The notes: a model not told the origin generated them from the sequence alone. A stretch of DNA of 64,000 nucleotides from Hydnum rufescens UP504 (GCA_014904985.1 MU128914.1:428825-492824), one strand, 5' to 3'; shown: positions 35,045 to 46,840, counted from the first letter of the stretch. Made by a program: numbers and translations.

Positions 35045-37894
35045 ATGGCAGAAGTGGAACCTCTAATGTCCTTGGAGTTTCCTCGCTTCCATCAGATGAT
35101 TACCTCTCCTAACACCGAGTAAGTCTTCTTCTTGAATATATACATACAGCGGCATAACAACGGAGATTTTTAGGATGCTGGGCCCCTTTACATCAGGGGA
35201 TGTCGGGGATATCGCGTTCTACAAAGACGGGGTTGGCATAACCTATCGTGTCCTTGCATTCCAGGCAGCTAAATGAACCTCCAGGCTGGCGAGTACCTGC
35301 TCATGTGTGTTCACACCCCGAACGAGAAGATCCCGCCAATCTGGGTGCGGGCGGAGAGGCCGCTCACTGGGCCGGATACGATCAAGTTCTCCTACAACCG
35401 CTGCAAGCTCTGGAAACCAGGCGACGATGACATCATGGCCAGCGCATTTGCTACCCTGAATTTCCGTCACGTCACAGACCTTCTGAACATCGTCCATAAG
35501 GTAACCAGCGCTTACAGAATGGCCCATCGGGACTCTGCATGGCACCTTAGAATGTCCCAGTGGGACTCTTTGTGGTACGCTGGCGTCGTCATCGGAATCC
35601 TTCACGGACACTTTGGGAAATCTTGGATCAAGGAGCCCCCACCAGACTGGGTCAAGGTCGCCCTCAAGCTTTTCGGAAGGAAGACGAAGTGGGCTACGGA
35701 ATCCGTGGAACACAAATTTACTATCCAGCACCCTAACACGAAAAGGATCTCACTGATGGAGCCGTCGACATGGAAAAACGAGCCCACACCTCTGTCCCAA
35801 CCACCGAGCTCAAAACAGGATGATCGGGAAGAAACCGATTTAAACCCAGCAGGCACGAAGGAGAAAATGGCACGTATTGCCTCAGCATTAACTTTGCTGC
35901 AGGACAACCCCCAACAGCCTCACCCAATGCAGTTACCTAATGAAAATGGTGTAGTGTCTGCCGCCGCGACTGATTCCAAGAAGAATAGTGATGACCAACC
36001 TCGTGGTCGCAACGTAAGGGTTCCCCTCGCCCCAGAGATTGACCCCTCCAACGTACTCGGCTCAAACTCCCTCGAAGAGGCTTCCACCGGAATAGGCGAA
36101 GCCACAGCCGTTCTGCGAGATGTACTGAGTGCGGTTCGTTCCCCAGAAGCCATTGAGCGAGGCCCACAAGCTAGTTCATCATCTACCAATGCCCAACCTG
36201 GTCCCCCGGGAACTCCTAACTTGACTGGCTGCCTTGTTCGTTTGGGCCCAACCCCCATGGCCGCAGGCGGGTACTCAGTCTGGAGGGGCAACTTGCTCTC
36301 TGCCACCTCCGATGAACCTGGCCGAGCTCTTCAGGTGTTCCTGTCAATTGATAGCTCTCGCAGATCGCATGTGCTAACGGCCGATGCCCTAGGTCGTCAT
36401 CAAGGTGCTTCATGCTTCGTATACGGATGAGGACACGCTCAAACGGAAAGTGTCCAAGGTGATTTTCTCTCATAGTTACACTGTGGATCTTTCGTTCATG
36501 ATGGTGTAGGATCTGCATATGGAAATGCGCATATGGACCCAATTGCATCACGAGAACGTAGTGAGATTTTTAGGCCATACTGAAGAACCAGAAGGGTTTG
36601 GTCTCGTTTCAATTTCGTACCCTCACGGTAATGTCTTGAGCTTTCTAGTGAAGAGTCCAAGTGTCAATCGAGAGGTTATCGTTCGTTTGTATTCATATAC
36701 ATTCTCTCGAATATGGCCCCACTGAGCTTGATCTTTACAGTGTGCTGATGTTGCCCTGGGATTGCAATACTTGCATGAACAAGAACCTCCAATTATACAT
36801 GGCAATCTGAAAGGGGTATGTTTGAATATGGGCGGAGCGGTGATGCCTTGCTCATCAACTCATATCGTCAGCCAAACGTGTTGATTGATGCGCAAGGAAG
36901 AGCGAGTATTTGCGATTTCGGACTGTCTATAATCCTTGATGAGGCACCTACTGGCCATACGCCGTCAAACTTTGGCGAGTCACTGCGATTTCTGGCTCCC
37001 GAACTTCTGGAAGAAAGCACTAGAACTGTGGAGACAGACATATATGCTTATGCATGCACTTGTATTGCGGTAGGATCTATCCTCGCCGTTCGTTGTGCTT
37101 TGTGTCTGACTCGTAATTGTCGATTCGCTGTAGATCCTGTTTGACCAGAAACCCTACCCCAAACTGTCCAAGGAGGCACACCTCATGCGTGCCATATTTA
37201 GTCATCAGCCTCCCTTTGAACTATCGGACGAAGAAGTTACCTTTCCTTCGTTTTGGCGAATTTTGAATCGCTGCTGGGATCACGACCGAACGAGTCGGCC
37301 ACCATTGAACTTAATCATCGACACTATACAGCGCTGCCTCTTCCGTACCTATCGAACAAATTTAGGGGTTCAGCAAGGAATCGTACGTGCTCTTCCTGGA
37401 TAGTTCTTTACCGGATTATGCACCTAAATTATTGGTTTACAGGGGAGGCGTGTTCGATTCATGGGCCTTCCTGGCATTGAACAAGCAACCCTGATCTCGC
37501 TCACTGATGGTGGACTGAGCATCGTGGTGAATTCTTCGACTTCATTCCACCGAGTCCCGATCTATCAGCGTTATCGCTGGGAAGTGATGGATAGTCAGAA
37601 CCTCGATAGTGCGCTCCGTCTCCCTTTCTATCACAAATACAACCTGATAGGGTGTTGGCAGATTCGGACGGTGACTCCGATGTATCTTGGCCCCTTGGAG
37701 CAGATCATCAGTATTCGCCTTTCCCCACTTTCCCCCGTCTCTTGGGGAACTTTGCACCACCGTTGGAGAGGCCTCCCCACGTCTCAAAATGGAAGGATTA
37801 TTCTGAAAAATTTCGCCTCCCTTACTCGTTGAGGGTGTCATACGAGACCTACAATGGAGCTACTTTGAAAATGGTATTATCCATGTCACGGTGA
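35045..37894 (+). CDS. Kinase array copy 7: probable pseudokinase (HGN instead of HGD)
   Basis: Exons are 35045-35118, 35174-35231, 35285-36334, 36393-36458, 36510-36680, 36741-36815, 36872-37069, 37134-37382, 37443-37608 and 37662-37894; the frame is complete and gives 779 residues. The ATGATGGC start used by copies 5 and 6 is deleted near 34,960, so the first in-frame ATG is inside exon 1 and the N-terminus is shortened. The catalytic-loop aspartate is replaced by asparagine (HGNLKG, codon 36,804-36,806), and the Gly-rich loop has lost one serine codon (GGYSVWRG, about 36,265-36,288). Lys (VVIK), helix C Glu, DFG and APE remain. In kinases generally the HxD Asp is the catalytic base, so phosphotransfer is expected to be lost or very weak while nucleotide binding may remain. 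The otherwise clean ten-exon frame suggests selection or recent change. Confidence 0.7.
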
Positions 37895-40314
37895 GAGTTG
37901 GTAGCAGAACGTTTTTTTCCGGTGTTTGGTAGGGGCCGCGACTCGCTGGAGGTCGAGTCGAGTGGCAGGGATAATAGCCATAATCTCCTTTCCTTACGAC
38001 CGACCGTCATCTTGTATCTTATTCATATGCGTCGTGCTGCATGTGTGTGGCTAGGACTATGATGTCAATTGCAGACACATGTACGCGTACGACAGGGAGG
38101 AAGAAAAGAAGAAAAGATACTACCTTGGTATTATACTTGGCCGGGGAGTGTCCTAGAGGGAGATAATGCGAAAAATCAACCATGCGCAATCGAAAATTTC
38201 CGAAAGTGGAACGAAGCAAGAATCCTGACGATGAAGCGGAAAAATCAGCCATCCTTTCCTCCGGATCTTGATTACCTCATCCGAGGAATTCTGAGAGATC
38301 TGTGACGCGTGACGATTCCCTTGTGACGTGTTGCGCCGCTCTCTGGCTCAGTCCCCGAGCAGGCTTCGTGTCATACTTATGCGCAAAGAATCCTATTTTC
38401 CTCGAGGAGATCTGACAGTACCGCGCCGCGCCCCGTTGAGACCGCTGCCATGCTGATCACTTTCATCTGCGATCGCTTGCCTTCGTCGCGCTTATTCTCT
38501 AGTAGTGTTCACAGAATCCTTCAATCGTGCCATAGCATCCTATGCTATAGTGACACCCCCGAAGACAATGTGATTTCCAACGAAACCGCGTTATGGAGCA
38601 GGGAAAAAACGCCGACAGCAAGTCGTATAGGTACGGTACATGCTGATGTATGGAGAGACGCTTCTCCACGTTGATTGTTATTTTATAGCCCATTAGCACC
38701 GGAATAATCCTGATCTTGAATTGGAAACAAGTCTTCCAAGCCAAGCCCCCTCACTAAGCCCTTATTTTTCTCCATACCCCGGTGCTGCGGACCAGAACAA
38801 AGCAGTGAAATACATTTTATAGAAATCTGCGAGGATGAGCCGGGCGAGGCTTAGTATCTGTCAGGTGAGCCTCTCATCTACAATTTCGGTGCAGTAATGT
38901 TAGCAAGCGCACGTGAGATGTGGACGTTTGGACATTGGGTTGTTTCCATGCCCCGGATTCGCTAGGTGTTTGCGGGGGCCAAGGAAACTGAGGGATGTCG
39001 GAGCCTTGTGTCTGTCCCTTTTAGTGCGCCTTGGGTTTTTCTCTGTGTTTGCCTTCGTTCACAGCCATTCCACCTACAAGGGGGCATTTGAGTTTCACAC
39101 GGTACATTTTCCATCACCCTTCATTTACTCACGCCTAAACAGGCAATGCTTCGACCGTCTCTCGTTCCGCGCCTACAGTAATATTTGTAGCAGGATTTCT
39201 TGGATCTCTCTTAGCATACATTTCTAATAGACTTTCGCTCCTCCCATGGTCGTGGGATGGGAAGACTTGATAGGTACCGAAGACACGTGTGTCCGACATC
39301 AGACCTCGGAATAGCCAGGGGCTGCGTAACTCATTCTTTCCCCCCTTGTCTTCTGAGATCCACCCCCCTACTCAGGCAGAATGAAAAAATGACGAATGAG
39401 GCTCACCATCACCGTGCTTGGCGACTACGGCATTGGGATACTTGAGGCGATGGCTGTCAGAACATCCCGATGGCCAGGCTCTGAAGATCCCCAAGTTACA
39501 GCGATACCGGTGAGGGATCCTTATACATCACGCTTAGGACTGGCCCGGGTATATCCATTTGGGTGCTGCTAACGATTATGAAGAGGGGCAAAATTGCAAA
39601 AGGTGGTGGCTTATGAGTCCCTGTGAAAGTTTTCAGAGGACGTTTAAGTTGATTAGTCATTTCCAGGAATATGTCTCGCAGCACTCATGGAGAAGAGATT
39701 ATTTCTGGTCTTCGAGTGCCAAAAGCGACCGATGGGGATGGAATGGGGCCGTAAGAGTGCATAGATCATCCGGGCACGCGAATATCACTTAGGAACCTGG
39801 ATCCAAATCTCGAGTGATAGCTCTTCCTACGACCCCCCGAGGCAACTCCTTTATCTTGACAAGGTGAAGATTCCCAGTTGATTTGGGTGGTAGACATGTT
39901 TATGTAATCAATAGAATAATCAATAGTGCGCGATAGAGTCAGCGTTTGGATTCATTTAATGATAGACTCATTGCTAAACGATCTCTAACAGCTTATACGA
40001 CCCAAACTGAATCAAGTGAGATGCGCGCAGAGCCAAAGCGCAGTCGCGATCGATCTCCACTCATGCCTGACCTGCCGGCCGGGCCCGGCCTGGACCTAAT
40101 TCAAACAAAACAAGAACTACTTTTTCAATTTCTCGAGGCGCTGCCGCAGGCTTAGTCAGGAGAGCAGCAGCCCACCATGCACAGTCATATCTAGCCCCTG
40201 CGCATCGATGATCGGCGAAGCTAATCTCTCGCAATAACGCCAGTAGAGGGTGTTCGGGCGTCGCTATTTCATAATTGCGCCACAGTCAGGAGATATGGAT
40301 AAGCACCTTCATTA
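37895..40314. repeat. Spacer 7
   Basis: The kinase 3' flank (37,895-about 38,235) is joined to modules shared with spacers 1 and 6 (38,290-39,500) and the 5' block at about 39,600-39,720, including the TTCTGGTCTTCGAGTGCCAA motif. From about 39,900 to 40,314 the sequence is unique in the window, with one short frame (39,946-40,155) of no recognised family. Confidence 0.45.
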
Positions 40315-40570
40315 GAGATGAAATCAAAAGCGAAAGCGACAGCGTTTCTCATTCTCCTTTTCCTATTCAGTTCTCTCATTAGAGATCAAATCAAAAGTGA
40401 AAGCGGCAACGTTCTCCTTTTCCTATTCAGTTCTCTCATTAGAGATCAAATCAAAAGTGAAAGCGGCAGCGTTCTCATTCTCCTTTTCCCATTCAGTTCT
40501 TTCATTAGGGATCAAATCAAGATTGAGCCGGCAGCACTTTCGTTCTTGTTTTCCTATTCAGACTCATAAT
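40315..40570. repeat. Minisatellite, about four units of 60-67 bp
   Basis: Units start at 40315, 40382, 40442 and 40508 with GAGATSAAATCAA-type beginnings and share CTTTTCCTATTCAGTTCT. Length changes come from a missing CTCATT-like piece. The last unit is most diverged. The array lies just upstream of copy 8 exon 1 in place of the promoter region seen before copies 6 and 7, and it keeps one open frame (40,318-40,569) that is probably incidental. Confidence 0.75.
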
Positions 40571-40650
40571 CCTATAAGGCCGACAAAGAGTCTTCCGTGA
40601 TCCTGATTCCTGGCCTATATAATCCCTCTGGGGGGGATCTCCCCCCTGTC

Positions 40651-43600
40651 ATGTTCTCGTCCTGGTCATTGGGTCCATTGGGTGGTCGGTCCATTGCTAT
40701 TCACCCCAATGCTTTCGCCTATATTGCAAAAGCCGAACCTCCATTCTCCTGGCCCGTTGCTTACTTCTATAAGGAAGTTACCTCTCCTGAATCCTGGTAC
40801 GTCGTCCTGGTCAGTACATGCAGTATCACAATACCGGAGACTTTTGGTAGGCTGGATTCATTCAAATCAGGAGATGTCCAAGACATCGTGTGCTACAAAG
40901 ACAGGGTTGGCATAATCTATCGTGCCCTTGCATTCCAGGCAGCTGAATAAAGCTCCAGGTTCACGAATATCTGCTCATGTTTGTTCGCATCCCGAACCAA
41001 GGTATCCCGCCTGTCTGGGTGCGGACGGAGAGGCACCCCATGAAAAGTGGCATTGCGAAAATGTTTTCTCGATCTCTCGATGCGCTGGATACGATCAAGT
41101 TCTCCTACGACCGCTCCAAACTTTGGAACCCAGAGGACGATAATATCATGGCCAGTGCATTTGCTGACTTGAATTTCCGTCATGTCATAGACCTTCTGAA
41201 CACCATCCATGAGTTGACCAACATTCGCGGGATAACCGGATTAAACCATACGTGGTACGCCCGCATCGTTATAGGAACGCTTCAAGGAGGGTTTGGGAGG
41301 GTTTGGCTGAATCCGCCCCAACGAGACTGGGTCATTGCCCTCAACCTTTTCGGAAGGGATACGACCCAGGCCACGCAATCTGTAGAGCACCGATTTGCTA
41401 TCGAGCAGCCTAGCATGAACACATTGTCACTCATGCAACAAGACGAATGGAAAAACGAGACATTGGCCCGAATCCTCTCTACTCAATTATCTCCCGATGA
41501 TGTGAGTCCATCCATTAATGAGTGGCAGCCTCTCTATCTCACTTGAAGCAATGTCGTACAGCACGGTCCCACTCTGCCTCGCGCTCCTGAGCACGCTCCC
41601 CAATCTCAGGCAAGTGGCTCTCACTCGCCAACAGAGATTCCCTTCTCTCCAATCGGTGTACGTTTCGATTCGGATTGTACCCCATCGGCCTCTATCGTTC
41701 AGCCCCCACTCTACGATGCAAATATCAGTCTCACCTCCGGATTGATGCCAACAACGTTCACGACTGGAAGGACCTGTGTTCCCCCAGTGAGAAATATCGC
41801 TGCTTTGTAAACGGGATGTTGACCTCCAACCGACGATTAGAATGTTGCTCCTATCAACTCTTCTTCAGAGCCATCGTGGATGTGGGATGCTATTCCCAGT
41901 GTATGCAGACCAGGATGTCAGTTCGTCGTTCCCATGCCCACTCCTATGTCCCAACCGCCGAGTTCAAAACATGATCATGATGGAACCGATTCAAACCCAG
42001 GTGCATCCCAGGACATTCATCGTCGACGTATCTTTGATAAGTTCATTCCGTCGATCGCGAAGGCGGATGAAGTGCCCCAAGGCGCATTTGTTGGAGATAC
42101 CCGACAAGGACAGCAGGGGAAACCGCCCATACATTCTACTCCTAATCCTAACCGTGGTCCTAGGCCGACTGTCAATGTTTTTCCTTCATCTGAACTGGCA
42201 ACAGAGCAAGCCAGCCCATCATTTACCAACGCCCAACCTCCCCCCGAACCTCCTAACTTGACTGGGCGCATTCTTCGTTTGGGCTCAACACCCATCGCCA
42301 TGGGCGGATACTCCTCGGTCTGGAGGGGCCGCTTGTTCTCTGCTACTTCCGGCAATCCTGACAGATCTCTTCAGGTGTTCTTCTCAATTGATCATTCCCG
42401 CCGGGCGCATGTGCTAATAGCCGATGCCCTAGGTCGCTATCAAGATGCTTCGTGCTTCGCATACCGATGAATACACGCTCAAACGCAAGCTACACAAGGT
42501 AATTTTACCCGACGGTTGCACCCTGGATCTTTCGTTCACGAATACTTGTAGCGTCTGCATATAGAAATGCGAATATGGGCCCTATTGCGCCACGAGAACG
42601 TGGTGGGATTGTTAGGTTATATTGAGGAGCCCGAAGGACCTGGTCTCGTTTCGATGTTGTACTCTCACGGCAATGTGTTGAGTTTTCTAGCGAAGAATCC
42701 GAGTGTCAATCGAGAGGTTATTGTACGTTGATATCGATATGCTTTCACTCCAATATGGGCTCCATCCCACACTGAGCTTGATCTTTATAGTGTGCCGATG
42801 TTGCGCTGGGATTACAATACTTACATGAACACGAGCCCCCAATCATTCACGGTGATCTTAAAGGGGTATGCCTGAATATGCCGAACCGTGGTGGTGTCTT
42901 TTCTGATCAATTTATATCCTCAGCCCAACGTACTGATCGATGCAGAAGGAAGAGCTAGTATTTGTGATTTTGGACTGTCCGTAATCCTTGATGGGGGCCT
43001 ACTGGTCACACTTCATCGAACTTCGGGGGGTCATTGCGATTCTTGGCTCCCGAACTTCTTGAAGAAAGCACTAGAACTGTGCAGACAGATATATACACAT
43101 ATGCGTGCACCTGTATTGAGGTGGGATCTTTTTCCACTGTTTGTTCCCCCGTGCTTTGTGTCTAACTTGTCGATTCACTGTAGATCTTGTTTGACCAGGA
43201 GCCCTACCACCAGCTCTCCAAAGAGGCGCACCTTATGCGTGCTATATTGGGTCATCAGCCTCCCATTGAACCATCAGATGAGGAAGTCACTTTTCTTTGT
43301 TTTTGCAAATCTTGAAACGCTGCTGGGATCACGACCAGTCGAATCGGCCATCATTGAACTTGATCATCGACACTATACAGCGCTGTCTGTATCATACCTA
43401 TCGAACAAACTTGGGCGTTCACCGAGGAATCGTACGTGCTCTTTCTGGATAGTGCACCACTGGCTCATGCACCTAGGTTATTGGTTTATAGGGGAGGCGT
43501 GTTAGACTTAGATGCCTTCCTGGTATTGAACAAGCAAACCTGGTTTCGATCGTCGACGGTGGACTGAGTATCGTGGTGGATTCTCCAACCTCACTCTACC

Positions 43601-43937
43601 GAGTCCCGATTTATCAGCGCTATCGCTGGGAATCGATGGACACCCAGAGCCTCGGTGGTGCGTAGCCTCTCACCCTCGCACAGACGCAAGACCTGATAGG
43701 GATTTTATAGCTTCGGAGGATTTCGATGTATCCTGGTCCCATGAAGCAGAATCTCAGAATTCTTTTTTCACTGCTTCTTCTCTCTCGGGGAAGGATGGAT
43801 CATCATCGGAGAACCCACCCTACGTCTCAGAATGGAGGGAATATTCTCCAAAATTCCGCCTCCCCTACTCGTCAATGGTGTCCTACGAGCCTTACAACGA
43901 AGCGAGTTCAGGAGCGACGAAATTGATGCCAGGATGA
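40651..43937 (+). pseudogene. Kinase array copy 8 (with exons 7-10 unit 8a): interrupted
   Basis: Exon 1 (40651-40796), exon 2 (40851-40905) and the first part of exon 3 (from 40959) are intact, up to about 41,462. There about 490 bp of unrelated sequence with stops interrupts exon 3; homology resumes near 41,945 (SQPPSSKHD) and runs to 42,374. Exons 4-6 (42433-42498, 42552-42722, 42791-42865) are intact with VAIK and HGDLKG. Exon 7 (42924-43120) lacks one G in a G run near 42,995 and exon 8 (43184-43431) lacks one T in a T run near 43,292, each breaking the frame. Exons 9 and 10 (43492-43657, 43711-43937) are intact. The N-terminal sequence groups with copies 6 and 7. Splicing from exon 6 to the second cassette (8b) could avoid the two indels but not the insertion. 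Confidence 0.65.
41463..41945 (+). other. Foreign insertion in copy 8 exon 3, with LRR-like fragment
   Basis: This segment has no counterpart in any other copy. It contains open stretches resembling leucine-rich repeat or F-box-associated sequence (LLSTLPNLRQVALT, FPSLQSVYV) in one frame. A GTGAGT at about 41,500 could act as a donor. No terminal repeats or target-site duplication were recognised, so the mechanism (gene-fragment capture, ectopic repair) is open. Confidence 0.5.
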
Positions 43938-44267
43938 GAATTGATAGCAGACCTTGAGCCGGGGCGCAGGAAGGGGGCTGGAAATCACTGGAGGCGAGTC
44001 CAATGACACTGGCGACCATCTCCTTCAGTTGTGACTACCCATCTCAGGTCTTATTCGGTCGCGTCATATTATGTATGGACTCGGATATGGGCGCCTGCGA
44101 TCGCGTAGACAAGGTTAACTCACGCATATGGAAGGGGGAAAGGAAAGGAATTACATGAAATGCGACATGTACCCGGGACGTTATCGCAACTAAGCAAGAA
44201 TTCCGAGGATATGAATAGAAATACGTTGTGGAGCTGGGGAATGTGCCTATTTGGGATAGGACCCATC
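42851..44267. repeat. Direct tandem duplication, unit 1 (about 1.4 kb)
   Basis: The unit starts inside exon 6 of copy 8 (GGTGATCTTAAAGGGG) and ends in the kinase 3' flank. It is followed without spacer by a nearly identical unit 44,268-45,692. Because the unit includes the exon 6 donor and the intron 6 acceptor, the duplication copies a complete set of exons 7-10. Confidence 0.85.
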
Positions 44268-45692
44268 GGTGATCTTAAAGGGGTATGCCTGAATATGCCG
44301 AACCGTGGTGGTGTCTTTTCTGATCAATTTATATCCTCAGCCCAACGTACTGATCGATGCAGAAGGAAGAGCTAGTATTTGTGATTTTGGACTGTCCGTA
44401 ATCCTTGATGGGGGGCCTACTGGTCACACTTCATCGAACTTCGGGGGGTCATTGCGATTCTTGGCTCCCGAACTTCTTGAAGAAAGCACTAGAACTGTGC
44501 AGACAGATATATACACATATGCGTGCACCTGTATTGAGGTGGGATCTTTTTCCACTGTTTGTTCCCCCGTGCTTTGTGTCTAACTTGTCGATTCACTGTA
44601 GATCTTGTTTGACCAGGAGCCCTACCACCAGCTCTCCAAAGAGGCGCACCTTATGCGTGCTATATTGGGTCATCAGCCTCCCATTGAACCATCAGATGAG
44701 GAAGTCACTTTTTCTTTGTTTTTGCAAATCTTGAAACGCTGCTGGGATCACGACCAGTCGAATCGGCCATCATTGAACTTGATCATCGACACTATACAGC
44801 GCTGTCTGTATCATACCTATCGAACAAACTTGGGCGTTCACCGAGGAATCGTACGTGCTCTTTCTGGATAGTGCACCACTGGCTCATGCACCTAGGTTAT
44901 TGGTTTATAGGGGAGGCGTGTTAGACTTAGATGCCTTCCTGGCATTGAACAGACAAACCTGATTTCGATCGTCGACGGTGGACTGAGTATCGTGGTGGAT
45001 TCTCCGACCTCACTCTACCGAGTCCCGATTTATCAGCGCTATCGCTGGGAATTGATGGACACCCAGAGCCTCGATCGGTGCGTTGCCTCCCACTCTCACC
45101 CAAACCTGGGACCTGACAGGGATATTGCAGATTCGGAAGATTTCGATGTATCCTGCCAGTGGTCCCACGAAGCAGAATCTCAGAAATCATTTTTCACCGC
45201 TTCTTCTTCTCTCTCGAGGAAGGATGGATCATCATCGGAGAGCCCACCCTATGTCTCAAAATGGAGGGAGTATTCTCCAAAATTCCGCCTCCCCTACTCG
45301 TCGATGGTGTCGTACGAACCTTACAACGAAGCGAGCTTCAGGAAACGGGAGAATTGATGCCAGGATGAGGATTGATAGCAGACCTTGAACCGGGGCGCAG
45401 GAGGGGGGATTGGAAATCACTGGAGGCGAGTCCCAATGACACTGGCGACAATCTCCTTCAGTTGTGACTACCCATCTCAGGTCTTATTCGGTCGCGTCAT
45501 ATTATGTATGGACTCGGATATGGGTGCCTGCGATCGCGCAGACAAGGTTAACTCACGCATATGGAAGGGGGAAAGGAAAGGAATTACATGAAATGCGATG
45601 TGTACCCGGGACGTTATCGCAACTAAGCAAGAATTCCGAGGATATGATAGAAATACGTTGTGGAGCTGGGAAATGTGCCTATGTGCGATAGG
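44268..45692. repeat. Direct tandem duplication, unit 2 (about 1.4 kb)
   Basis: This is the second copy of 42,851-44,267, recognisable end to end (GGTGATCTTAAAGGGG to a GATAGGA near 45,690). Differences from unit 1 are few and scattered. It has the full-length G and T runs that unit 1 lacks. Confidence 0.85.
44341..45357 (+). pseudogene. Partial kinase 8b: duplicated exons 7-10 only
   Basis: Exon 7 (44341-44538: NVLID, DFGLS, APELL) and exon 8 (44602-44850, ending near HRGI) have clean frames, unlike 8a. Exon 9 starts at about 44,911. Exon 9 and exon 10 are joined by one open frame because an extra base together with the 53-nt intron 9 sequence keeps the frame to the stop at 45,357. It lacks the N-terminal domain and the kinase N-lobe, so it cannot be a kinase on its own. 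It could serve as alternative 3' exons for copy 8. C-terminal motifs (YQRYRWELMD, PPYVSKW) are conserved. Confidence 0.65.
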
Positions 45693-46840
45693 AGGGCGTC
45701 GTCGTAGGTGTTGTTTCTACTGCATCCTAAAAGCACCCATGCATCCACTAGCTATAGAGTCTTGGGCCGAACCCCCGTATCAGTGTTTTTTTTTTTTTTC
45801 CATTGTCCGGACACCATTATAGACATCGTATCGATCTATTAGCGGCCCCCCGAAGAGCGCATGCGCATCCAGACTCCCGAAGTATCTGCTGGATCGACTG
45901 TAGAACTGAAATTCGCATTATAATCCGGGGTGGCCATGACTCCAGGTCCCGTACCTTGGGATCAAACTTGCACCCCCCTCCCGGTTCGGTTTTCCCCCAA
46001 GTCTCGCTCCCGCTTGTTGCAGCCCTGGTGAATAGTATATTCAGCCGACGCGGTCTGAAACGATAAAAATGAACGGCCTGCCTTCGTGGTCTTGGACCAT
46101 CATCTCCCTGCCTGTGAGTGAATTCCATATTCGTGGGCCGTGTTCGTCATCTCTCGATGCAAAGAGACGATAACGACACCCAATATATACTCACTTAAAG
46201 GCTGGGCGGCTGCATTGATATCGTGCTCAGAGTAATAAGAATAAGAATATCAACAGGCCCTGAAGTTGCCCATGGGGGTCCCTTTATATACTAATTTGTG
46301 ATTGTGTGGAGTGTCACCACAGTAGTGAATGTGAGCCAACAGCGCCCTTAGAATTCCAACGTGTGGCAGCGATGCGCTACGAGGCGCGGGCCTAGAGAAA
46401 TGGGTTGGAAATACATACGCGGATGCGCCTTCGTAACCTTTTCCCCGCCCGTTCCAGTCGCGTTCGAATCATTAAGGATTCACGGCCATTGGATAATTCA
46501 ATTTCCACAACACGGACATATCGTCTTGAGCTTGACTCTGCTGTGTGACTGTGACTGTGACAACGCGTAACTCCTCGTGTTTATGTGAGGACTGTTTTGG
46601 TGGCCGTGCCTTACACCCCTTCGATCCTATTTGTGGACATACGTGTCGTCTCGCAGATGACCCAGTAATCATCCAATATTTCTTTGGTTCTGAACCTTAG
46701 TTCAACCAAAAATGTTTGGGTGTGCATTTGCTTAATCTCGTATATGTACCATTATTCTCCCCTCCGAAATGGGGGGCGACGGCGTTTCGTATCGCAAAAA
46801 GCAGAAGATGTCGTGGAGAGTCCGAGGAGGCGAAGTCGAT
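45693..46840. other. Intergenic region right of the kinase array
   Basis: This marks the right edge of the array. It contains a 15-T run near 45,786 and short frames on both strands with no recognised family. No tRNA fold or conserved block was found by eye. Confidence 0.4.

Noticed and set aside
40318..40569. Open frame across the minisatellite as a gene
   Set aside because: The frame is a by-product of repeat units with few stops; no start context or homologue.
40315..40570. CRISPR-like direct repeats
   Set aside because: Units are contiguous 60-67 bp minisatellite repeats without unique spacers, in a eukaryotic context.
46440..46480. GTTCGAATC-like sequence resembling a tRNA T-arm
   Set aside because: No matching acceptor stem, D-arm or anticodon arm could be placed around it.
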